Assembly (NCBI GenBank): GCA_022478985.1
Contig: JAKSZP010013320.1
Coordinates: 62,001-126,000, forward strand
DNA: 64,000 bases
Direction: 5' to 3'
DNA from: Massospora cicadina
Taxonomy: Eukaryota; Entomophthoromycota; Entomophthoromycetes; Entomophthorales; Entomophthoraceae
A program made the position numbers and the translations under genes. Positions 11,115 to 21,660 of the stretch are shown one piece after another. Position 1 is the stretch's first letter; every line of letters starts with the position of its first letter. A model generated the notes under the pieces. That model was given only the letters and a program-made list of their open reading frames with translations, was not told where the DNA came from and did not search any database.

Positions 11115-14100
11115 ATGAGTCCCCATGGCAGCACCCTGGCCCTGCAATCCATCAACGCAAATGGGTTGCGGGACTTTAAGCGGAGAGCCCGCCTCCTCCA
11201 AAACTTCAGGTCAGCACAAATTGACATCGCTGCTGTCCAGGAGCCCCATATCCTCCCCCACGAACAATCTTCATGGAATGAACAGTTTGGAGGCAACTCC
11301 TTCTGGACAAACCATGCCGCCCTTATTGTTTTGAATCCCCGGGTTAAAACCCATTCTTTTTCACAATATCTAGGTGGCCGCCTCATACTGGCCAAACTCA
11401 CCACTCCTGACTTCTCCTTCTTCGCTGCAAGCATCTACCTGCATAATGCAGGTCAGGAGCAAAATCGGCTCTTGGAAGAGCTCCTCCAACTCAATCTCCT
11501 ACGGAATACAGTCCTCTTAGGAGATTTCAACACAACCATAAGTCGCGTCCGTGACTCTTACCCCCTGCAGCAAAGGAACGCCCTGGATCAAGTCGCCTCC
11601 AGGATTTCCTTCGCATGAGTGGCTTTATGGATGCGCTTCCACCCTCCGCATCTGGCCTAGGTTGCATGACTAGGATCCAGTATGATGGAGGAGCTTTCCA
11701 GTCAGCGTCACGCATAGATATGGCACTGATTGGCCCCCTGCTAATTGGCCGCGTCTCCTCTCCCATCTCTCGTGACAACCATCTGAGTAATCACAGGTCA
11801 CTCACCGTTGTCCTCACCACCACACTTAGACCGTCGCGTAGGTTCTGGCCTAGGGTTGCCCCAGCTCTTCTCAACAACCCCTTCACTAAGGAGAAGCTGT
11901 CTATGACCATCCGGGAGACTCTCACCTCCCCCCACCCCACCTGCTTGACCACAAGGCTAGATGGGCGGTGACCAAGGAGGGCATCACCCTCGTTGCTTAC
12001 AACTGTGCCAAAGCCCAGATGACTGCAGCTCGCGCCAGAGTCAAAAGGGCGGAAGCCAGAATCAGACATCTAGAGCGAAACTGCCAGCCTTCGCCCTCTC
12101 CCAGATGGTTGGAAGACTGGGAAGCGGCGCAGGAAGCACTCCGCTTGGAGCTCACACTGCAGGAAGAACGGGCAGCAAACTTTACAACATCTCGTTACTA
12201 TGCTCAATGGGAACGCCCCACCCGCTTCTTCTTTCAGAAACAGAAAGCCCGGTCAACAGCGCAGGATATTACTGCACTGAAGATTGGCACTACAACCACT
12301 TCAGATAAGGAGGAAATCACGCAGGAACTACACCGCTTCTACTCCAGCCTCTTCCATGCCACCCAGGTGGACCCATCGGACATCCAAGACTTCCTGTGGC
12401 GGGCTCCAGAGCCGCCCATTGACCCACGGGCTGATGAGGCTCTACTGGCGCCTATTTCCATCCAGGAGGCGATGGAAACCCTTCTGAAATCCCCACGGCT
12501 TAAAGCCCCAGGCCCAGACGGAATACCCTTTGAGGTGTACCTTCTGGAACCTGCAGTGATAGCCAGAACCCTCCGCGACCTCTTCGCTGCACTCTTGGTG
12601 AATGGCGAGGTCCTCCCCGACTCCAGAGGCTCAATCACGACCCTCATTCACAAGAAGTCAGACCGTGAGAACCTGGCGAACTGGCGCCCCATAGCATTGA
12701 TCAACACAGACCACAAGCTCTTCACGAAGCTTCTGGCCAACCGCATCACCAAATGGGTGTCACCTCGCCTCTCCCCATCCCAGTACGGTTTTATTCCGGG
12801 GAGGTCGTTATGGGACAACTATAATGACCTTCACGTGACTTTGACTGCTAACTCTCGTAAGGTGAATGGCTTTGTGGCTCTTCTGGATATGGAGAAAGCA
12901 TATGATCGGGTAGCCTGGAAGTATATTGATGCTTCCCTGGCCCGCTTCCATCTCCCACCCGCAGCTAGGCGCTGGATATCAGCGCTCTATGACCAGCTCC
13001 ACACCAGAGTCCTGGCGCCAATGGGTTTTACAATGGCAGTACCAGTTGGACCAGGTCTCCGGCAAGGGGACCCCCTGAGCCCCATCCTTTTTAACATCAC
13101 CCTTGACCCCCTCTTGGCCTCCTTACAGGACAAGCTAACAGGGATTCTGGTCCCAGGTAAAGCCCCCACACGCACCATGGCATTTGCAGATGACACTGCC
13201 ATTGCATTTGGCTGCCCTGGGGATGTTGCCCTCGCTGCTGTGACCATTGAGAGGTACACCAAGGCGTCCAACGCCATGGTCAACACCTCCAAGACAACAG
13301 TTGTACAGGTCGGCTCCCCCACCTTCCCCCCACCATTTGGTATTGAACCTGAGCGCGGTACCTTCCGTCACCTGGGCGTTCTCACCAACCAACAAGGAGT
13401 TGCGCTAAAAGACAATGAGGACTTGCTCCTTGCAGCAGTTAACTCCAGGATTGCCAGCTGGAACCGGCGGCACATCACCCCCAGGGTCGAGCTCTGATGG
13501 CCAATGTGTTCCTCCTCTCCAAAGTCTGGTTCCTAGCGCACGTCTGCCCATTCACAGATGCCTTTTATACGCGGCTCAATGTACTCCTCCGCTGTTGGAT
13601 CTGGGGCTCAAACCATCCACCAATGGCCCTCTCAACCATTGCCCGACCCTGCAATGAAGGGGGCCTAGGGCTTCTGGACACGCGATCCCACGCCACCACA
13701 ATCTTCCTGAAGTTCCTATGGCCGATTGTCTGCTGGGACGCGACCCCCATGCCCCAATGGGCGCCCGCCCTCCGCCAGTCAGTGTCAGCAGCTCTGGGTC
13801 TTCCTGGAGCATCTCTGACCTCATTAGGGGAGTGGCTCACAAACCACCCAGGCCATCGCCTAAAACCATCCTCATCCCCCTACTGGAACCAGGCTCTCCT
13901 TGCCCTGAAAAGAGTAGGCGCGCGGATCCACCATGCCTTCCCATACAGAAGGGAAGGCCCTGGCCTCAGCCCACGTCGCCATGCAATTGTGCACAATGGA
14001 CAAGTTGTCACAACTCGCCTCAACCCCCAAGATCGTCCTCCCATCCGCCCAAGACTCCTTGAGCTCCTCCCTCCCTCTGTGAGATTTGACCTTAAGGAAT

Positions 14101-14657
14101 TGTGGAAGGACGTCTATCACCCCATCCTGTCAGCAAAGGTGTCCAACACCTTATGGAGAGTGCTCCACTGTTCATACAGGACAGGGGACCGGACTGGCCC
14201 TACCTTCCAGCACCGAAGCTGCCCCCGCTGTGTGGAGCCTATTGACTCCCACCTCCATCGTTTTTTCACCTGTCCAGGTGTCGCCGCATTTTGGCCAAAG
14301 GCCTGCGCGCTCCTCCATGCTCAGCCCTGGTCTGGACACCCTGTGCAAGACCTCATGTTTGAGCAGACATTGCCTGGTTGCCACCGACCCCTCCGTGTCC
14401 TCGCCTATGCCACAGCCATCTGGACCATCCATAACTCCTTCCTTCGTGCTGCCTTTGACCAGCAGGTGTGGACCCTTCCACACATGATCACCCACTTTCA
14501 GGTACACTTTGAGATGGCCCTGAAGGTCTGCACTATGTCGCCAACCCTCCCCCGCTCAGTTGTCACTGCAGCACGGCTCTGGCGCGCAAACCCCCTCCCT
14601 TTCTCGATGCCTCCCCTCCCCTTCCCTCGCCTCAGGCTCTTAGGAGCCCAGGCGTAA
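11115..14657 (+). pseudogene. L-II LINE ORF2 (endonuclease-RT-Cys/His), three frame changes
   Basis: Four long frames follow each other. 11115-11618 is the endonuclease N-part (QSINANGL, AAVQEPH, LLGDFNTTI at about 11514-11540). 11615-11971 is the endonuclease C-part (ASRIDMALIG and a DNHLSNHRSL motif). 11968-13497 is the RT (KAPGPDGIPF, LIHKK, LRQGDPLSP and catalytic FADD at 13183-13194). 13497-14657 is the C-terminal part with SCPRC...DSHLHRFFTCP (about 14217-14275). The joints overlap by 3-4 bases or fewer and look like single-base indels. ORF1 stops at 10949, leaving a gap of about 165 bases. All catalytic motifs appear intact, so the loss is by frame only. Confidence 0.9.
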
Positions 14658-14678
14658 TTCAATAAACATCGATGAATC

Positions 14679-14713
14679 CCCCTTGGGTTGGGACCATCTA
14701 GTACTAAAAAAAA
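14679..14713 (+). repeat. L-II 3' tail motif
   Basis: CTTGGGTTGGGACCATCTAG then TACTAAAAAAAA closes the LINE. The same motif, as GGTTGGGCACCACTAGTACT then AAAAA or close variants, ends four other insertions: 18563-18595 (+), 58527-58562 (-), 58815-58850 (-) and 63968-64000 (-). Confidence 0.8.
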
Positions 14714-14733
14714 GGAATTGAGGTCCATCAACA
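14714..14733. repeat. Right target-site duplication of L-II LINE
   Basis: Identical to 8624-8643 and immediately follows the A-rich 3' end of the LINE. Confidence 0.95.
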
Positions 14734-15000
14734 GTGGCTATTGTGTAGGGTAAAGCCGTAGTTTATTAGAGGCAAGTTGACAGTTTTAGTCCACTCAAAG
14801 GGTGCGCCATTTTTAAGAAAGTGAAATAACAGTTCACCTATTTTGCTAAAATTTTCTACAAAACAGCAGTAATAGCTGATCAATCTAAGGAACACATAGA
14901 TGTTTCACTTGCTACTTAATTTTTGCCATGTGCTCAATAGCTTTAACCTTTGTTGGCTGGATTCACAAGCCATGTTTATAAATAACAATTCTCAGGTATT
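14734..15000 (-). pseudogene. Element C RNase H, right part
   Basis: Continuation of the RNase H / connection region across the LINE insertion, decayed. It abuts the RT remnant to its right in the minus-strand order expected for gypsy pol. Confidence 0.5.
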
Positions 15001-15790
15001 CAACTGCTCACAGAAGTGTTGCACTTATGTGACTTGATCTTTAGATCTTTCTTGGCAAGATGGCGAAAAACATCTTCCAACTGTTTTAAGTGTTCATTGA
15101 ACGTTCTAGATAAACTTTTATATTATCTAAATAAATGAGGACACTTGAAATTTTTAAAATTCCAAGGATACTATCTATAGCTCGCTGAAAGGTTTTGGGG
15201 GCGTTGCATAGCTCCTGCGGCATTCTAATGGGTTGGTAAAGGCCTGAGCCATAATCATAGAGAATTTTATATGTTCCTCTTTGGGCAGCTCTATCTTCCA
15301 GTAGCCAGAAATTAAATCCACGGATGAAAAATATTGAGCGCCACCCAAGCAGCCCTGCGCATTATCAAACTGTGATAAAGGATAGAACTCTTTTTAATGC
15401 TATTAAGCTTGCAATAGCCTAATACCACACGGTTTAAACTGTCCTTTTTCTTAGTAATCAACACTTGGAAGGCCAATGAATCCTCAAGGGCTCTAACATC
15501 CCATATTAAACCAGCTGGTTAATTTTTGGTATTAATGACTTCATCCATTGTTTTAGACTGCCTTTTTGGATGAAGACAAAGTGGCGGATGATTTCCAGTA
15601 TTAGATTGATAAGCTACGTCATGTGCACAACCCAAATCACAGGTGTCCTTTGCAAAAGTAACGCTATACTTTTTTAAAAGGACCAGAGCTTGATTATTCT
15701 CATCTTCAGTTAACCCAGATAGGCTTTCCTTAGGGACTAGAGAGAAAATGGATTAATCAATTTCTCAACTAATGCCTAGTTCCTCAAAGT
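15000..15790 (-). pseudogene. Element C reverse transcriptase, decayed
   Basis: The minus strand retains VLIYLDNI, with YLDN at 15122-15133 in place of the RT active site YLDD, and, about 150-230 bases further right, traces of the ...FSSVDLISGYW... and ...MPQ.L.NAP.TF... segments. Reading frames are interrupted several times. The order RT then RNase H on the minus strand agrees with elements A and D. Confidence 0.7.
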
Positions 15791-16089
15791 GACAAAAATT
15801 GGAATATTCTGGACTCTTTGATTGGTAACATATGAACAAAATCTATAATATTATGTCACTTTATATGAATAGGGTGCACATACAAATTAGCTAAGAGCAC
15901 TTGAATTTCTCTGTGTTTGGGGAGGATAATCCCAGGTGTGTAAACAAATTACAAATTTACGTGATAGATCGGTGTGAATATTTTGTTATATAATCCTTGG
16001 GGAATTTCCAATATTATTTCTATCCCCACTATTATTTTATGGCTAACCAAAATAGTTAAATTACAATTAGCATGTAAAAGAAACCCTTT

Positions 16090-16640
16090 AGATTCCACAA
16101 TCTGGCTGGGTAACCACTGCATCTGGGCCTGAATTTCCTATTAAACCACATGCACTATATCATTATTAAACAGTAGGTTGACAAAACCTTGAGGTTGAGG
16201 CGCCAGCTCATCCTTACAATTTTATAATAATGGAAGGGTTTTTCTGAGGATATTAAGGTATTATCCTCAAAACCATCCTTGACTCCATGAGCCCTCATAA
16301 ATGATCTCCCAAAAGGATGTCATAATTATATTTTGGGAGAAGATAGTAGGATCCAAGATCACCAATGAGCCAAATCATAGTGGCGATGAACTGTACGCTC
16401 CTTCAGAAGTCATTGTCTGAGGGCCCATAATACCTTTTAATTTTGATTGATGTCAGATGGTAGGTTCAGTCTCTTCACCAGTTTAGTGGACAGAATATTA
16501 ACCGGTGTCCCACTGTTCACAATTGAACAGACTTTAAACTTATTTAATTTATACCAATATAAGTTCATTTAGAAAAACAAGCGTCCACTAGATATATTTC
16601 TAAAAAATCTAAAGTGTCCTCTTAAAAAAGTTTAATCTTC
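16090..16640 (-). pseudogene. Element C protease region, decayed
   Basis: The position between zinc knuckle and RT, and local resemblance to the protease flank of elements A and D (minus strand, around 16480-16540, ...TG.PVNILSTKLVKRL...), suggest the retropepsin. No intact catalytic triad could be read. The adjoining 15790-16090 occupies the place of the dUTPase-like domain of other elements, but I could not recognise that fold here. Confidence 0.45.
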
Positions 16641-16959
16641 CATGCCTAGCTTGGGGATGGATTACAGAAAAGTCTCAATAGGCATCGTCACCTGAACCCC
16701 ATTCAGTCAGGGGATATTGACAGAGGCAATTGGAAGCTCTTTAGAACTAACTGTTGAACATAAGGCTTTGCTACTAGTTTTGACAGTAATTCAGCGTCAC
16801 ATTTTTTCACTGAGCAGTTTATCACAGCTACACTATATTCACCTATTACTCACTGAGCCACCAAAGATGAGGCGGCATTGTCATCCTTATGCTGGATGGA
16901 AGGTTGAGTTACAAATTTCTTCATGTTTAGGATTTATTTTGAATAGGCGGATGTAATAA

Positions 16960-18324
16960 ATCTCTGTTCTACTCCACCCTACATTTCCAAGTCCACCTCT
17001 TTCACAGTGTTCACCAGATGAACCCTATACGAGAACTTGATTTATGGCAATAAATGGCATAATGCCCCAAATATTTGCAAAGATAACAGATTATCTGATT
17101 TATGTCAGGATTCTCAGAATGAGGACCATATGGAAGAGTTGATTCTAGTTAGAGAGATACCCCAGTTTGATGGGTTGCGCAGCTCTTGTGGACTTGAATT
17201 AGGTATTTCACAAGTGATAGTGCAATGATGGAGATTATTCACCATGTATGTAATATCATTCTCCTCATTCAAAACTGATATTAAAACTTGTACAACTCTC
17301 TATAGGGCTCACAGGAATGGCAAAGAGCAATCTGTGCATCAAACATTATTACAATAGCCCCAGATAACGTGTGAATCTCCAAATAAAAGCATTCAGTAAA
17401 TACTTAAATAGACTCATCTCTTTTTAAAGGAAATAAAAAATATCATCTTATAAATGGCCATCATTTCAGCTCCTCCAAACTCCTTTATAAAAAGGTCCTC
17501 AGCATTATTATAGGACATGCTGGCCTTCTTTAGTTTCAGCATAACTAAATCCTGACTTTCAGAGCAATGTGTTCATTACCGCTGCCAACTTAGTGGTCTC
17601 TGATGCTCCAGTCATACTAATTTCAAGTATATCCAAGAATTATGCACATTCTCTATCTTGTTAAACATTGGTAAAATAAGAGGATTGACCAAAAATGATT
17701 TTCATGGCTGCAGGGCTGAAGGGCCTGCGATGTCCCTATCTGTCTTTCCAGTTTACCAGTACATGGAGGGGAAGGGACACAACTGTGAGCCTCCATATTG
17801 TCAGGTTGCGTGGAAACTCTAGCATTTATAATGTGAGGAAACAACCAGCCAGTTGCACATAACCTGCCTCCCAAATTCCTCACTATCCTGTTCCAGCATA
17901 AGGGATTACAAAGCAACTTAAATCAGACGCCACTGCAATTATTCTGATGAATCTTTTACTTAACTTGGTTTTCTAAATCAAAAATTGGCGGCTTTCCGCC
18001 TGTAACGTATTTTACACATTAACAATCATTTTGTTAATGAACTGAAGTCTGCTTTCATGGCCATATTTTCACTCACTAGGGACCATATTTATTGTAACTG
18101 AGTTTTTATTTCCTTACGCATGGAGTCAATCTCCTGATGCAAATTGGTAATAAAGCGAGCATCCCCATCCATATTTTTATTAAACCTTTCATTTTGACAA
18201 TCATGACCCAAAGTGATATCAGAAAGTAGGCCAACGTGTGCCTTCAATTCCCATCTATAATTGGCCAATTTCGTCAGAACAATTTGGGAAAACCGTCAGC
18301 CCATTGTCCATACTTGCAGACAAT
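16960..18324 (-). pseudogene. Element C gag, decayed, zinc knuckle kept
   Basis: Gag packages the element RNA. The minus strand at 17088-17047 reads CYLCKYLGHYAIYC, a complete C-x2-C-x4-H-x4-C zinc knuckle. Upstream (17100-18324) the capsid part is broken by stops and cannot be translated through. The region lies directly after the primer-binding site, as expected. Confidence 0.6.
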
Positions 18325-18341
18325 AAGACGCAAGAAAACTG

Positions 18342-18593
18342 CTATACCCCTTATACCCATGTTACTGATGCTCCCACCCCAATGCTGTCTGCCATGGTCC
18401 GCCAGCTAAAGCGGGCGCCAGACAAAAGTTTCTGCAAAGCCTCCTCGCCATCTGATATGGCTTCCTAGGCTGATAACCTAGGGGCTATATTAGAAATTTT
18501 TTAAATTATATGATAATTCCTTTGTTTGGCCCATTTGATAATAAAGATGCGTGGCGGCTCCCCTTTTTGGGTTGGGCACCACTAGTACTAAAA
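18342..18593 (+). mobile_element. Short non-autonomous element with L-II tail (~250 bp)
   Basis: It is bounded by 17-bp direct repeats that differ at two positions (AAGACGCAAGAAAACTG at 18325-18341; AAGACGCAGAAAAACTG at 18594-18610). The body ends in GGGTTGGGCACCACTAGTAC and an A run, the L-II tail. A divergent minus-strand copy lies at about 58527-58774 and starts at nearly the same place (CTAACCCCCTTATG versus CTATACCCCTTATA), hinting at a fixed 5' end rather than random truncation. The translated body (DAPTPML...) is similar between copies, so it may derive from the end of a LINE or half-LINE coding region. Confidence 0.65.
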
Positions 18594-18618
18594 AAGACGC
18601 AGAAAAACTGGGTATGGT

Positions 18619-18636
18619 CCCTTGTAGTGAGCACCA
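18619..18636 (-). promoter_or_regulatory. Primer-binding site of element C
   Basis: The plus-strand bases CCCTTGTAGTGAGCACCA are the complement of the PBS. They lie 5 bases from the LTR start. The same core TGGTGCTCACTAC occurs at the equivalent place in elements A, B, D and E. The final CCA matches the end of a tRNA acceptor. Confidence 0.75.
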
Positions 18637-18641
18637 AATAT

Positions 18642-19377
18642 TGAAATTGGCACCAGGGCTCCATATTCCAAGTGAACAGATTAATACACCAAAAATAAAA
18701 GTACTGTTTTAAGACAACTATGACCAAAACCCCACAAAAGAAACTTTATATTCAGCAATAGGGTTTTGAGGAAAAACAAGAAAGCCCTGTAGTATAATAT
18801 GCCAGAGGCTCATGGGATGCTCAAGTAATTGTCCAATTAGGCTGATACATTTTGTTCCAGAAAAAAGATCCTTTTCCATTGACAATCCTCCTGAGATATG
18901 CTTTCTCTACCAAAGATCTCATTGGTGCTTTTCATCGTTACTAAGCAGCCTTTAAGAATGGTAGACTAAATTTTGCTATCAAATTTGGGCCGTAATTCAC
19001 AAAACTAGGGTAAAAGGCATTTTATATAAAAGGTGCATTATGCTGTATATAATCAAATACCGTTAGGTGGCCATAATAAATAAAGAACCCATTTATTGAT
19101 AATTTTATGCTGGCATTGGCCATGTAGAATAGTATGCTAAAATTATAGTAAGTAATGAAGTGATTGAGGCTTGGCATCAAAGGCTGATAGTTAAAGGATT
19201 AAGAGATGCGCCAGTGGGTATTTATGTTTTGATAAATAATAAACTGATATGTAGTTACTATATAAAAACGTAGGCCAGCAACGAGACAAATAATATGGGG
19301 GAACCAAATACATTATTTAAATATCAAATAACTATAAAATTAAATATAAAAAATAACATCACACAGATGGTTGGTCA
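18642..19377 (-). repeat. Right (5') LTR of element C
   Basis: It begins with TG a few bases after the PBS and ends with CA at 19377, where similarity to the left remnant (5631-5763) stops. About 736 bp. Only the last 133 bp can be compared within the window. Confidence 0.7.
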
Positions 19378-19953
19378 AACCAATCACAACATCCTTCTTC
19401 CAAGCCTTGTAAGGAAAGAATCCATGATTGCCATCTAAAGTAAAAATTATGTAAGACCAAGATCCGCTGAAGCCCTGAAAGCTAATTTGAGAGAAATTGC
19501 TAACAAATTCTTAGCTTCAAGCTCTGTCTCTTACGATTTTGTTTTCTACTACCTCCAGATAAGATAAATCAGTTTAATGATAATCATGAACCCTTGCATA
19601 CATTCCAGCCTGGTTATTTGTCCCTCTTTTACCATCACTGATTAGGTGAAAGAGACAGAAAATTAGGTCTAATTGGTCAAAACCCTACAAAGCCATATAT
19701 AAATGAGGAAAAGGACACTTGTTTACTTAGGTCGCCCAGGGAACATTGATAATATGAGTACATAGTCAATTTTTATGACCCTTTAACCCCTGTTGGATTT
19801 AGGATTTTCAGATGCTCGCTGGTGCGTTTTACACCTAAATTCCAACATTTTATTCAGGGAATAGTTTGCGCCACTTATAATAAACATAATAAAACACTAA
19901 CATTACTATAATTTTGTACTTTCGTATATTTTATTAGTTGAGGCGAGGGGATA
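19378..19953. other. Non-coding stretch between element C and element A, with a 57-bp inverted repeat
   Basis: No protein-coding sequence was recognised. It contains a TATATAAA (19696-19703) and an inverted repeat: TGTTGGATTTAGG (19791-19803) against CCTAAATTCCAACA (19834-19847), arms 13-14 bp around a 30-base loop. It was continuous with 40604 onward before element A inserted. Confidence 0.5.
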
Positions 19954-21088
19954 TGTAAAAATTTACTTATGGTTGATTAACGGCCATCAACCTAGTAACC
20001 TTTTTACTGCACAGGTTCAATTTCCTCATGCACTTTGTCACGTTGTATAGAGTGTATTAATTGATAATAGTATGGAGACTAGTACCTGTAGTTAAGTTTC
20101 TCTTATTATTTGGCCCAATGCTCAGACAGTATTTCCAATTAAAATACTCTTGAAGTCGTACTCATAAAGATTTGTTCCCTATACTCTTGTACACCTGATC
20201 TTCGCTAAGATACCCCAGTGAAAGTCTCTCTCAGTCCAACACACAGTTGGAAGCTATCCCTGATTGTGGTTCCTTTGTCTCTAAATCCCTGCTAAGATCT
20301 TTACTCTTCTTTCTGAGAGTCTTCCAATTATTGCCTTCTGCAATAATATCCTTAGAATAGAATGACACAATAGAAGCTGATAGTATAACTATACACCAAA
20401 TTGATAATGTTACTGTAAAAGTACTTGTTAAAACAGAGCTAGGTTTTTTATTATAGCAAATCCTAGGAAATTATATAGTAGGGGATTTGGCTGTCTAACC
20501 CTCAGTTGACACCTCTTCAATGAAATAGCAGCCATTGCTGTTGAGTCACTCTTCCTCATCTCAGCAGCGATAGTCTTCCCCATTCTGGATAGGATTCCAT
20601 CATCAGACATCCTCAAGACCTCAAAATGTAATAGTCAGAAAACGTTTCCCTAATTTTTTCCTCTCGATCCAAGAAAACTTACATAATTGGCTAGTGGCCT
20701 GCTTAGGTAATGGGACTTATTACCCATTATGGTAGGTCACTCACCAACCAATCGATTTGCTAGTTACAGGTAGCATCACTCGCCTCACAACTTACTATTA
20801 ATTCCTTATCAGTTGGTGGTGAAGCCTGACTGATCCCAATCGGTACACCTGATAGTTAATCACTATTAGATGCCCCTATCTCATTGGCAACTCCGCCTGA
20901 TGAGATCTTAGGTATTCATCCAGATCAATTTCTGATGGATATGACCAGGCAAATATTCCAAAATTTCCAATATATAGTTCCTCCAAAACTCAAGCCAACC
21001 AATTTCCAATTTACTTCGCCTTAGGGTATTTTCCCCTAATGATACCAGGTAATCTAGCAGGCTCAGAATATTGGCAAAAATCCAAACA
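19954..21088 (-). repeat. Left (3') LTR of element A
   Basis: TGTAAAAATTTACTTATGG ... CAAAAATCCAAACA, collinear along its whole length with 39466-40598, with scattered substitutions and small indels. Starts TG and ends CA. Confidence 0.93.
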
Positions 21089-21104
21089 CATCCCCCTCTT
21101 GCCT
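21089..21104 (-). promoter_or_regulatory. Polypurine tract of element A
   Basis: On the minus strand GGCAAGAGGGGGATG abuts the 3' LTR, the expected primer site for plus-strand DNA synthesis. Confidence 0.7.
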
Positions 21105-21632
21105 AGATTTCCAGCGAGTTAAGGACTGGGGCATGAGAGCACTGCTTCAGACACCTGGTCAAATACTTCATTGGTTCAAGTGGAGTACACTCATTAATAC
21201 TTAACACTGCTTGGGATGACCTTAAGCATATGGCATTCTACCTCTTCCTCCTCGCTACAGCCTACTCAGAGCGCGGTCCCCATGACCTTCTGTCATGTTG
21301 GGCTGATCGATTTACTCATGACAAACTTTATTGCCAGGATCCAGTTTCCCCCATCAGGGTATATGACCTGCTGTCATATTCAGGATTCTTGGTCAGCGTC
21401 CTTGATTTCCTGATTTTCTCCTCATCCTAGACAGAAGACTCTTGCTGTCAATGTTTGTTTCATGGCTTAATTATAAATACTTATTTCTTATTCTCCCTTA
21501 TTATTTTGCTCATAACCTCTTGGCTGTAAGTTATTCTTAATTCTTCCCTTGGAGAGCTTATCTCATTAATTTTGAGATTAATTTCCCTGAAATTGGAGCT
21601 TAATGGATTATAGAGTGCATAATGTCAACTTC

Positions 21633-21640
21633 TATATAAG
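21633..21640 (+). promoter_or_regulatory. Possible TATA box for the antisense ORF of element A
   Basis: TATATAAG lies just upstream of the plus-strand ORF beginning about 21661 and points toward it. No ATG occurs between this motif and the ATG at 21745, the first in-frame start. Promoter function is inference. Confidence 0.35.
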
Positions 21641-21660
21641 TCTGACATCCCCTCTCTTGT

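Larger units (their letters stand above)
8644..14713 (+). mobile_element. LINE family L-II, full length with 20-bp TSD
   Basis: The element is bounded by perfect 20-bp direct repeats GGAATTGAGGTCCATCAACA at 8624-8643 and 14714-14733. Inside lie a short 5' UTR (about 88 bases), ORF1 (about 8732-10949), ORF2 (about 11115-14657) and a 3' end reading GGGTTGGGACCATCTAGTAC followed by TAAAAAAAA. The perfect TSD and few coding lesions make it one of the youngest insertions in the window. Its G+C content is visibly higher than that of the surrounding gypsy DNA. Confidence 0.95.
5631..19377 (-). mobile_element. Gypsy (Ty3-type) LTR retrotransposon C, old and multiply interrupted
   Basis: Read on the minus strand the order is right LTR, PBS, gag with zinc knuckle, protease, RT, RNase H, integrase, left LTR, which is the Ty3/gypsy order. 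It is interrupted by a short element (18342-18593), LINE L-II (8644-14713), SINE S1 (7836-8082) and SINE S2 (7291-7433). Each interruption is delimited by direct repeats, so they are later insertions. The coding part is heavily degraded, with stops and indels throughout. Confidence 0.82.

Noticed and set aside
15790..16090. dUTPase-like domain in element C
   Set aside because: The position is right, but translation is too broken to recognise the motifs; not claimed.
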